From: Isoetes taiwanensis
Taxonomy: Eukaryota > Streptophyta > Lycopodiopsida > Isoetales > Isoetaceae
Assembly: GCA_021234155.1 (NCBI GenBank)
Contig: JAJEKV010000587.1
Span: 62,001 to 126,000, forward strand
DNA length: 64,000 bases
Direction: 5' to 3'
A model generated the notes under the pieces. That model was given only the letters and a program-made list of their open reading frames with translations. It did no database searches and was not told the origin of the DNA. Positions 24,662-33,763 of this stretch are shown piece after piece. The position numbers and the translations under genes were made by a program. How positions within the stretch are numbered: the first letter of the stretch is position 1; each line of letters opens with the position of its first letter.

Positions 24662-24822
24662 GCGTCGAGGCTATGTAATGTCAAAGTCGGTCAGCGAGAG
24701 GTTTGAGATACACTTTCGGCACATGAGAATGCGATATTGTGATTGTCCATGCCCCATCAACTTTGTGTGCAAACATCTCATAGCGGAGACTACTTCCTTA
24801 AAACCACCCGTATTTGTTCAAT
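24662..24822 (+). pseudogene. SWIM-type zinc-finger fragment (MULE or FAR1-like)
   Basis: A 98-codon plus-strand frame (24528-24824) ends with SVSERFEIHF and then YCDCPCPINFVCKHLIAE, giving C-x-C-x7-C-x-H, the SWIM zinc-finger pattern. In plants this motif is typical of the C-terminal part of Mutator-like transposases and of FAR1/FHY3 proteins, where it contributes to DNA or protein binding. No upstream DDE transposase core could be followed in one frame, although GC-rich coding-like sequence precedes it from about 22 kb. The frame ends in a stop soon after the motif. This is probably a relic of a MULE, and the identification rests on this single motif. Confidence 0.4.
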
Positions 24823-26610
24823 GAGCTATTCGAGCAGAGCAATTCATTCGCCCTTGCCTCCAAGACCCTAAACATCGCGAGCGGCGTCCATGTGCTAATG
24901 CCCTTGCTACTTGAGTGGGATCGTTGCTCATGGCGAAACCAATCTGTGCGAGGCCACCATGCAAAATGCTGATGCTCTTGACCCAGCAGAGGTGCGTGAC
25001 ATGATTTCCAAGGTATGCGAAGCCCGGATCGATTCCATAGAGGCGGGCCCGGCCCGCTATTCACGTCTACCATGGGAGGTATGACACCTGACGCGGGAAC
25101 ATGCCAGCGGTGGAGTCCGCGGATGGCGGCGCAAGAACCCCGGTAGCCGGGACCACCGCCACGACGACCGCCGCGGACGAGGGGCCGCGGTGGAGGCGAT
25201 GGAGTCACAACCAATTTTTAAGTAGTGTACAATTCACGCGTTATAATTTTTGGGTTACCATTTAAGCAACCTTTACATTACAATTACCACTACTTGTGAC
25301 CACCCGGCCTTTATCGGTACCCGTACACCCTACAATAAAACAGCCCGACTACTACAGGCCACTCATTCCTAAAGCATGTCTTGCGTCTTGCGCTGGTGTA
25401 CGAGCCCGCTAGTGGCACAATTGCATCCGGCCTCGTCACGCCCACCGCGATATCGCGCCGGTACCAGCATGATGAAGCCAATATGCATGCCAAAGTGTTG
25501 TTATCGATCATGGCGGGCACATGACCCGTGTGGCGTCGCCGCCCACGAGAATGTACCGTGCCCGGGTGCCTCGAAGATTTCGAAGAAGCCGTTCGCTGAA
25601 AAAACAACTGGGTGAGATCCGACAAAGGGAGGCACATAGTAGCATGAGGCAAGCACAAGAAACACTCCGCGGCCGGCGCGGATGCGTTGAGAGCGAACCC
25701 GGAGACTCTTGGCCATGTGGGAAGGTTACCGAAATACCACCACCCCACATGCGTCGTCTCCAGGCCCGGTAGCGGGTCCAGCGTCTCATTATAGGGTAAT
25801 GAGCATCAATAGCCCTTTACCGCAGCAATGGCGTAATGATTTTTAACGATGCTCTGTGCACCAATTGAAATAAAGCAAAAGCGCTTACCGCCGTGGCGAT
25901 GGGCCATAGGATCCAGCCGGCGTGCCCCAATCGGGATGCTTTCGACGGGGAAGAAAGTGGGAAGCGCCTCCTCGGGGAGACACGTTGTGTGTCTCCGTGG
26001 CGGGCGTACAATCGTGGTACACCACGAGGTCCACCATCAACAACTTCGCGGCCTAAAGCCGGGTAGCATGTGGCGCAAGGCACTGCGTACATGGAACTCC
26101 GGTGGTTAGATGTAGGCATCATTAGATACAAAATAAAAGCGGACCCGTACCTCGCCGGCACTTTCATTATATGTCCCTCCTCCCCTTTGTCCGCCGGTGT
26201 GCAAGGCCTCGATAAAGGTCAACCTTGATGAGTTGCCGCGCCGCATGCTTGGCGGCGCCCTCTTGCAAGACCGGTGGCGGCTATCAGGCCCTCCTCCCGC
26301 GACCCATGACGAGATGCTTTCGATGTCTGGCTGGCCCAGTAGAAGTGGAATGAACACCAACCTCCTCGAGAGAAGAGGAATTTGAAGGCTGCCGCCTGGC
26401 CCGGGATCGCAAGTGCTCCGGGAACTGTACTTAGATCTTATATGGCGGTTTGGGACCATCCTGAATGGGTACACACACGCGAGGTAGCTCGGATGGTGTA
26501 CTTTGTCAAACTCTCAAAGGTGTACATGGAAAAGCGGGGGCTCGGTCTCTCATCCATGCCTGGAGTTCCCTCGACATTGCGATTGAGAGCGGAAATGGCG
26601 AGGGTCGAGG

Positions 26611-26697
26611 AAGTGTGTGCCATGCAGGTGCTGCCATTGCGGTCCTCACTATGCGTCGAAGAACTACCCGGCCCACAGGCGGTCCAACCAATCCTGC
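26611..26697 (+). pseudogene. Zinc-knuckle-like relic (gag-type)
   Basis: One plus-strand frame reads CCHCGPHYASKNYPAHR, close to the retroviral-type zinc knuckle C-x2-C-x4-H-x4-C but with the final cysteine replaced by tyrosine and a shortened spacing. Such knuckles occur in gag of LTR retrotransposons and in some cellular RNA-binding proteins. No protease or polymerase follows in the same frame. The call is weak and depends on the frame being real. Confidence 0.3.
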
Positions 26698-28006
26698 ATG
26701 GCGCCCTATGGAAGGTGGGGTGGCCATAAAGCGGTCGGCCGTGACGGGCGTGTCCCATGAGAGGAGGGTCCTGGCGTCGGCGTAGCCCCTCCCCATTTGG
26801 AACTTCGTCCATGTCGACGTATGCAATTCAACTATCGCGGTGGAAGCGACTAGGGGATCAGTAGGAGTGTGGGCCTTTGCGGGACTCTACCGAAAGACTT
26901 TGTGAAGATGGACCCTCTTCGTAGCTTTGGTGAGACTCGGTATGCGAGGAGCTGTTAGCGCTCTCTCCCCTGCTCGTGGGCAAATGACCAGCCATCCCTG
27001 CATTGCAATGGCCCGGATCATTGAAGAAAGGGCATGTCGGTCTGTCCTCCTCGGGGACTCCACACGGCACGACTCGCTCTAATGCAACCTTCATAAAAAA
27101 TTTTGCATCCTCTCAGCCTTCACTTTGTCTTTGTGGTGGCCTCGTGGAACATGGCGTCAGGGCCCTCGAGAAAAGGCCTCAAAGGCGGCCTCTGGGGTTA
27201 GGACATGTTATGGTAAGCATTGTTGTTTGCGCTTGCGCCAAAGCTTCTGTGTCTTGCGGCGGCCTCAACATCAGCGGCTTTAAGCGGGATCTTCTCGGCG
27301 TTTGTGCCTCTCGGCTTTCGGACACCACCCTACCCTGCATCTCCAGCGTTATGTCGGGGACCGTGGCGAATGTGCGTCGGTGGGCCGCAAAAGATGCAGG
27401 TGCTGGCTGCGGTTTGGCCCATGCTAAAATCAGCGTCAAACGGAAATCGGGTCACGGCGTATCACAACCGGCATAGTGATTGCACCCAGTCTTTGTGCAA
27501 ATCCAAACTGCGTGCGCAATTGTTGGGGCGGCTGGCTCTCAACCGAAGCGTGACCACTGCGGGGCCGGGCACCAAATGCCATGGTATTCCCTGCCACAAA
27601 ACAAATCACGGTTAACAAGCACACACACAACAAACTGGCGGGTTCGGACAATGTCGGTTAGGGTACCATTCTATAATGCTACCAATGCGTAAAGGGAAAG
27701 TGGGCTCTGCCAAACGGCGGGGGCGGCTCCTCCATACCAAGCGGGTGGGGAATTGGCATCGCGAATAAGACATGGTTCTCGATGGTCTCGAATAGATATC
27801 GAGATGCAGGTGAACATTAGCATAGCTTTGGTACAAACCTATTGATGCATTGGAGTCTTCACAAAACACAAATAGAACAAATAGCATTTGAATCAAATCC
27901 AAATCCATATGCTTTATTACTTCCATACTAGTTGTCATGTCAACCTTAATGTGTGGTTTGCAACCCCAACCCCAACCCCAATCCCAACTAACCCCCAGAG
28001 ACTCAG

Positions 28007-28058
28007 AACCCTAACCCCACGGACCTAACCTAACCCTAACCCTACATCCACTATATAA
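28007..28058 (+). promoter_or_regulatory. Candidate core promoter: telo-box words and TATA box
   Basis: AACCCTAA words (28007-28014 and about 28030-28044) precede TATATAA at 28052-28058, followed by a C/T-rich leader with long (CTC)n runs. AACCCTAA telo-boxes near start sites are a known plant promoter feature. The first downstream ATG in a signal-peptide-like context (28178) opens only 26 codons (MSLLAAILLLLFLRG..., stop at 28256), so any gene here is tiny, spliced or dead. Confidence 0.35.
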
Positions 28059-28598
28059 GTCCATCCCTCAATCCTCCTCCTCCTCTCAAGTCTGCCTCCT
28101 CCTCCTCCTCCTCCTCCAATCTTCTTGCCCATCTACGTTTATAATGGTCGGCATTTAAAGACCACACAGGTAGCGGTATGTCCCTTCTAGCAGCAATCCT
28201 CCTCCTCCTCTTCCTCCGGGGGCGTCTCCAGCGACCCCTCCTCCTCCTCCTCCTGTGAGGGGCAGCAATCCCCACTGCTTCTCCTGCTCCTTTCACCATA
28301 ATTCGCAAGGATGAGTGAAGGGGAGGCTGATGAGTGCAATGCGTGGCGTTCCTGCGGTATTGAGCACTGGTAGAATGGCTCAACGAGCCAAATAAAGATG
28401 AAAGCGATCTTTGGCGTGCGAGATAATGATGCAAGTGGTTGCATCAAATTGTCGTCCTCGGCATGGACAAAATCGATGTATAATTTTGTTTTGAATGGGA
28501 AATAAGTAATAGATTCAATATCTTTAATAGTACAATGTGATAAATCAAGTAGTAGAATGGTATGTTTCTAATTGTATCAACATCAATATCAATATCAA

Positions 28599-30467
28599 TC
28601 TTATATTATAATGTTATCACGAAGTAAGTAGTGCATGAGCCTAATTTGAATGGCGAGATCATGCGGATGCATCAAGGCCTAGATTTATTACCGCGACTTA
28701 CCAAGCATGATTGATTGGTCATGCCGATCTCTTAAGGGGAAAGGGTAAATGAAAAGGGGAAAAGGAAAAGGAAAGTGGAAGGAAGAGAATGTGAAGAGCA
28801 AAAGGCATGGGGAAAAGGGTAAAGGAAAAGGGAAAAGGGTGGGGATAAGAAGAAAAGGCATAGAAAGCGAAAAAGGGAAGGGAACACGGGAAAAGGGCGA
28901 GGGAAGGAGGAAGAGATAAAGTGGAAAGGTAAATGGAAAGGGCATGAAAAAAAAAGGAAAGAGGAAAAGGTTGAAAAAGGAGAAAATGAAGGAGAAAAAA
29001 AAAAAGCATAGAAAAGGGAGGAGAAAAAAAGCATGGGAAAAAGGAAGGAGCATGGGAAAAGGGGGAAAAAAAGAAAGCGTTGAGGAAGAAAAGAGGAAAA
29101 AGGGAAGGGACAAATGGCATAGGAAAGGGAAAAAAAAAAAGAGGGAAATGGAAGGAAAAAAGCATCAAGAAAAGGGGGAAGAGTGAAAGGTTGGAAAAAT
29201 GAGGAAAAGGGAAGGGACAAGGGGAACAAAAAAAAGGATGGGGAGAGGGGAAAAGAAAGGGGGCATAGAAAAAGGGAAAAGTGAGAAGAAAGAAAAAGGA
29301 AGGGGAAAAGGGAGAAAGGAACCTAGGTAAAGGTCACAAGGAAAAGGAAAAGGGAAAGCGAGAAAAAGGGAAGGGGGAAGGAAAGAGGAAAATGGTGAAG
29401 GGAAAAAAAAAAAAAAAGGGGAAAAGAAAAGGGGCAAAGAGAGAAAGGGTGGGGAAAAGAGGAAAATAGGTATAGGAAATAAGAGAATAAAACAAATGTG
29501 CAAAAGGCATGGAAAAAGGGAAAAGGAAAAGGAAAGGAAGGAAGGAAAAAGTGCGGGGAAAATGATCGGCAAAGGAGGAAAAGCGGAAAGAAAAAAAAAT
29601 CCATCAAGAAAAAGGAAAGCGGGAAAAAAGGGAAAGGGAAAGGGAAGCGGGGGGAGTGATGGAGGGGAGGAAAGGAAAAAAGAACATGAGGAAAGGAAAA
29701 AGAAAAGAAAAAGGAAGGGTTGAGCGAAGGGAAAATTGCAGGGGAAGAGGAAAAGGGTGGGGAAAAGGAGGAAAAGAAAGCGGGAAAAATAGAAAGAAGA
29801 AAAAGAGGGTGGGAAAAAGGGCATGGGAAAAGGGAAGAAAAAGAATGGAAAAAAGGGGGGAAAGAGAGAGAGGGGAAAAAGGAAATGAGGGGGAAAATGG
29901 AAAAGGGGAAGAGGGGAAAGAGGAAAAGGGTGAGAGATGGAAAAAGGGGGAAGGTAAAAAGGGCATGGAAAAGCGGAGGAGAAAAAAGAAAAAAGGGAAG
30001 GGAAAAGGGAACACAAAAAAAAAAAGGAGGAAAAGAGTGGGAAAAAGAGGAAAAGAGAAGGGAAAATAGGCATGGAAAAGGGCGAAGAAAGAAAAAAGGT
30101 TGAGAAAATGGGAAGACATGGAAAAAGTGTGGGGAAAAAGAAGGCATAAAAAAGAAAGGGGAAGGGAAAAGGGCAAAGAAAAAAAGAGAATAGGAAAAGG
30201 CGGGGAAAATGTGGAGAAAGGAGCAAAAGGGAAGGGAAAGCAAGTTATCGGAGCGAGGGGAAGGGGGAAGGAAAGGGATGGGAAAACAAGGAAACATGTG
30301 AGAAAGGCGAGAAAAAAAAAAAAAGGAGAAAAAAAAAAAAAGTAGAAAATAAGAAAAATGAAATGCGGGGATAGAGCAAAAGGGAAAGGGATAGGGCTTT
30401 TCTCACTACATCCCAAAGCATTCTGGGCTCTCAACTTATGCCCGACCTTATTTGGCGCCATTATTAG
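28599..30467 (+). mobile_element. Non-autonomous Helitron with polypurine core (copy H1)
   Basis: Starts TCTTATATTATAATGTTAT after host A (28598) and ends with the family 3' sequence CAACTTATGCCC...GGCGCCATTATTAG before host T (30468). The terminal hairpin and the CTAG are decayed (TTAG). Between lie about 140 bp of conserved 5' sequence including a CATGA...TCATG inverted repeat, then about 1.6 kb of nearly pure G/A on the plus strand with scattered GGCATGG words. The long frames on either strand are low-complexity artefacts. The flanks share TATGTTTCTAAT at 28561 and 30468, apparently a local duplication. No Rep/helicase gene is present. Confidence 0.85.
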
Positions 30468-30579
30468 TATGTTTCTAATGATTATCAATAGTATCAATAT
30501 GTATCAATATCAATATCTTTCTAATCAATATCAAGTACTAGAAAAAAAGCGCGCAAATCACTATAGCTTGGAACCTTGA

Positions 30580-31210
30580 AGTTGGCGGATGGCGGTTGGC
30601 GGATGAAGCGTGAGCCAAAAAATATGGGCTCAAATGTTGGCTCAAATAAGGGTTAAGCTTAGGCGAACCAAAAATTCCTTCCTCCCACTTGAAATATTCG
30701 AAAATTTCGGTGGCCTAGGAATTAACCCGAAAATTCGGTGGCCTAGGAATTGTGTTCGAAAAATTACGGGTTAAACAGCGAACCGGCCCGTCACTGGCAA
30801 CCGGTGACCGACGATGTGACGGGCGCCGATTAGACCGGAGGTTCGCCAGCGATCTGCCTGTACTGGGCACCGGCATTACTAACACACGTGGCGCCGTAGC
30901 GACATACCCGCGGGATTTGACCGGTTCCCGCCTAAGCGAACGGTCGATGCGATCGGGTACGCCTGACACCGATCCGACGCCTTCAAGCTTCCGAGGGTTG
31001 GGTAAGCTTGGCTTAACGATGGAAAGCGCCACCTCATCGCCAACTAGACTTCTTGGGCCGCAGGGGCGAATCCACAGGTCGCCTAAGCGAATTTCCAGGT
31101 TTCAAAGCGAACCGCTGCCTCCCGAACTCCATTTCGGGGCCGATCAGCAACCAGAGCTGCTAGTGCATCCGCATTGGCTACTACAATTGGACTTAAGATC
31201 ATATAGGCTG
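30580..31210. repeat. GC-rich segment with GCGAACC words
   Basis: Compositionally related to 20960-21540. CGAAAATTCGGTGGCCTAGG and ATT are tandemly duplicated at about 30702-30728 and 30730-30752, and GCGAACC or GGTTCGC recurs. The 153-codon plus-strand frame (30752-31213) has no recognisable domain. Confidence 0.4.
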
Positions 31211-31374
31211 TAGCTCTTCATCTCAACCTTATGCTTCTGCAGACGGTGGACTTGCCGCTAGTGTCGTCTCCACCTACCTTATTTGCTCGAATCTGATTGC
31301 CCTTTGGATAAGGTTTCTGCATTTGCATCTCCATTGATTAGATACACATTGAACCATTCTGAGGCGTCCACCTT

Positions 31375-31782
31375 TTACGAGGATGACATATTTGTCTCGA
31401 GTGTCTTGATTGCATCTTGAATCATATTTGTAATTTTTGTAGCCACTTCCTTGGCATTTGATGCACCCATTATGGACTCAGCAGATTCAATGAAACCACA
31501 AATTTCGTTGAGGAGGAAACTGTAATCGATGGAGCTGCGCTCATAGGAATCACGTTGAAATATAGACAAATAGGAATCCGCGTTGAAATAGGGACAAATA
31601 GGCACCATAGTTGGTAAAGCTCTTTCAAAAAAGCGAGTTGAAGCCTTTGGCCGCCTCCTCGTCGAGCTCTTGGCGAGTTGGGAGCGTAGTAGGATTGGGA
31701 AGCGAGTTGGGCCGCGTAGCCCACGCTCACCATAATTTGTCTTTGAAAAATGTAGAAATAACATTCTCGTGATATTTAGCAT
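31375..31782 (-). CDS. Hypothetical ORF, helical C-terminus
   Basis: A 135-codon minus-strand frame. The second half has plausible protein composition and predicted helices (YSFLLNEICGFIESAESI, then EVATKITNMIQDAIKTLET). The middle contains a short tandem duplication at the DNA level (GGAATC-CGTTGAAATA-GACAAATA, twice around 31545-31600), which argues against a conserved protein. I do not recognise a family. Confidence 0.2.
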   Translation of the reverse strand: MLNITRMLFLHFSKTNYGERGLRGPTRFPILLRSQLAKSSTRRRPKASTRFFERALPTMVPICPYFNADSYLSIFQRDSYERSSIDYSFLLNEICGFIESAESIMGASNAKEVATKITNMIQDAIKTLETNMSSS

Positions 31783-31917
31783 CGGAAAATATTGTGGGTA
31801 TTTCGTGATCTTTGGGCGGTTGAAGGTTGACTTTCTGAGGGTGGTAGCTTGGCGAGGGCACGTTGAAACAATTCCTTGTTACATTGTGCTTGCTCACGGA
31901 GTCAACAGATCCATCAC

Positions 31918-32335
31918 GGAAATTGCAATGCTAGAAAAGGCGGTGAAGCGATATGAGACTTCATGAATGCGGGCTCTTTATAAAGGAATTCCCAGTCCTC
32001 TTCATCGTAGGGAGGAATTGCGGATGGCCTCACATGGGACAATCCGATAAGAACAATGCGCAATGCATAAGTGTATTATTGAACCTCCGCCACATGGCAC
32101 TTGCCGTCTTTTTGTAAAGTTCTTTGTAGGGAAAAATTCTTATCAATCGATAAGAACAATCAGAATAAGTTAGACAATTGTATTGTGCTTATTACACTAA
32201 TAATCTGTTAAAACACTCTTATTTGTACCCTCTCCATTCTTACCCTCAACTTTGTCCTCCCTTAATTGTTTCATTATAACGGTATTTATAATAAGGTACA
32301 TTAATTGTTTGGTAAGTTATAACCATTACCAAACA
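31918..32335 (+). repeat. Dispersed repeat, copy 2
   Basis: Second copy of the 13452-13870 segment in the same orientation. It is interrupted after CATTACCAAACAA by about 400 bp, including the MITE-like element at 32334, before the shared CAAAGCCATTAC sequence resumes at about 32748. Confidence 0.85.
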
Positions 32336-33077
32336 ATATCATGGTTGGTCGTGATTTCTTCGGTGGTGTATTTCCTCGATGCCATGTGTACGGCCAATAT
32401 CAAGGAATGCTAATCGGGTATGAAGATTCCGGATTACTCGTTGATCGATTCTGAAGAATTTGTGTTCTTTGCTTGTTGATCCACCAGTGTACGTTTGAAG
32501 AACAACTATTTGTTGTTTTGCTTCTTATTCTCGACCTTATCACTGGCGGTGAAGATCGGATATGAAAGGGAAGCAGATCAAAACCAAATAGGGATTAAAA
32601 TCATAGCACCATAGCCATCGGTAGTGAGCTCAAAATCACTCCCCAACCATGATATTGTAAGGGTAAAAACCGGTCGGTGATTCAAGGCTGCGGCTCGACT
32701 AACGGTCGGCGCTAATCCGAATCACTTCCCGCTTGTCTTACCCATATACAAAGCCATTACCGACGTTGATTGCAATAAAGCCATTATTACCGAGATATGC
32801 GGACAAGAATGAAGTTGTGCGACTGGGAGACATAAAGGCGATAAGGGCCATCTAAAGTCGGACAAAGCTAAGCCCGACAGATCGAACAACTTAGGGCTGG
32901 GTTGGAATTAAGTTCTTATCTAATGAATCTGGCATTTGTGGACGAAAACCCAATTGTTTGATAACTTACAATTGATGCAAAGAACCAGCGGTGCAAGCTT
33001 ATAACGATCACGGTTATCTGAAACAATTAAGGAACCTGAGTTGGAGGGTAAGAATGGAGAGGGTACAAATAAGAGTA
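32214..33077. mobile_element. Inverted-repeat element (~0.86 kb) with ~57-bp arms
   Basis: Left arm 32214-32271 (ACTCTTATTTGTACCCTCTC... CCTTAATTGTTT) is mirrored by right arm 33020-33077 with few mismatches. The interior has no coding potential. The left arm is also present alone at about 13747, inside the dispersed repeat. It fits a non-autonomous TIR transposon; no clear target duplication was found. Confidence 0.65.
32334..32657. mobile_element. MITE-like element with 15-bp perfect inverted ends
   Basis: CAATATCATGGTTGG (32334-32348) and its exact complement CCAACCATGATATTG (32643-32657) bound about 324 bp that are absent from the homologous repeat copy at 13.86 kb. This supports an insertion into the repeat. 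No ORF; superfamily not assigned. Confidence 0.6.
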
Positions 33078-33135
33078 AGCGAACGGGGAAGCATCGAGCG
33101 AATCATCATGGGGCGAAAAGCGTGATAAATTTGAG

Positions 33136-33202
33136 CGATGATGCATATCCTTGCCATTGTATCATCGATGCGATGATACAATGGCAAGGATATGCATCAT
33201 CG
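33136..33202. repeat. Perfect 32-bp inverted repeat with 3-nt loop
   Basis: 33136-33167 is the exact reverse complement of 33171-33202, with loop ATG. The arms contain ATGCATATCCTTGCCATTG. Flanking bases do not extend the pairing. It would fold into a very stable hairpin as DNA or RNA. Confidence 0.95.
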
Positions 33203-33718
33203 TTGAAATTTTTGCCAACATCCCGTGACATTTATTAGTGCATTTAAAGCCAAGCATATCTTTTCTACATGTGTATTCCTCACCATTGAATCGCACTACC
33301 AAAACATCCAGGAAATAATGGAATTAGACAAGCATATCTCTCCTCACATGTCTATTCCTCACCTGCCAGAACATCCATGATAGTGGTCATATTGGTCATG
33401 TGGGTCGCCAAACATGCCCATCTTATAGTTTAAGCACGTGGTTTGAGACAATCTCATTTCATATGCATGGTTTTAATTATATGCCAATTTAATTTTTAAT
33501 AGAAATCCCTCGTTTAGATGTTTAAGCGCTTGTTTAAGAAATATAGGCTTGTGAAATGTCTGAACAAAATGGGTCTTATCAAGAAATTGAGATGGACATT
33601 TAGGTGTCTAATAGTGGACTAAAATTTGATAGTTAACTTTTGAACCCACTTCATCCAATAGTCTTAATTTATAGAATAATTAATTTAAAGTGCAATTCAT
33701 TCATTGGTGGCCTTCCAT
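33203..33718. other. Upstream region of the disrupted peptide gene
   Basis: AT-rich sequence without a gene. A CATTTTCTACATGT-type direct duplication (AAGCATATCT... CACATGT/TCTATTCCTCACC) occurs around 33250-33360. Any promoter elements of the peptide gene upstream of its TATA box would lie here. Confidence 0.35.
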
Positions 33719-33725
33719 TATAAAA
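33719..33725 (+). promoter_or_regulatory. TATA box of the peptide gene
   Basis: TATAAAA lies 45 bp upstream of the ATG at 33764, a normal spacing for a short 5' leader. It belongs to the small secreted-peptide gene split by a Helitron. Confidence 0.6.
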
Positions 33726-33763
33726 GCGTATGCTCCTTGCTCAGGAAATGGCAAGAAGTGAAG

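Larger units (their letters stand above)
22009..27700. other. GC-rich graveyard of degenerate coding-like fragments
   Basis: This 5.7-kb block is clearly richer in GC and CG dinucleotides than its flanks, and long frames exist on both strands, but none holds a continuous recognisable domain. The two best relics, a SWIM-type motif at 24662 and a zinc knuckle at 26611, are listed separately. The pattern fits several old transposons whose frames are broken by indels. The many overlapping antisense frames (for example 23525-24076 minus, 26438-26812 minus) follow from the GC content and are not supported as genes. Confidence 0.4.

Noticed and set aside
27960-28046. Telomere-like AACCCTAA repeats
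   Set aside because: Only a few irregular copies mixed with AACCCC; too short for an interstitial telomere and better read as telo-box promoter words or simple sequence.
29165-30226. Long minus-strand frame (353 codons) and many overlapping frames in the purine tract
   Set aside because: Composition artefact: polypurine sequence has few stop codons and encodes only P/F/L/S or K/E/G/R runs in all frames.
28561-30480. Target-site duplication around Helitron H1 (TATGTTTCTAAT on both sides)
   Set aside because: Helitrons do not make target duplications and the copies do not abut the element symmetrically; treated as a local duplication.
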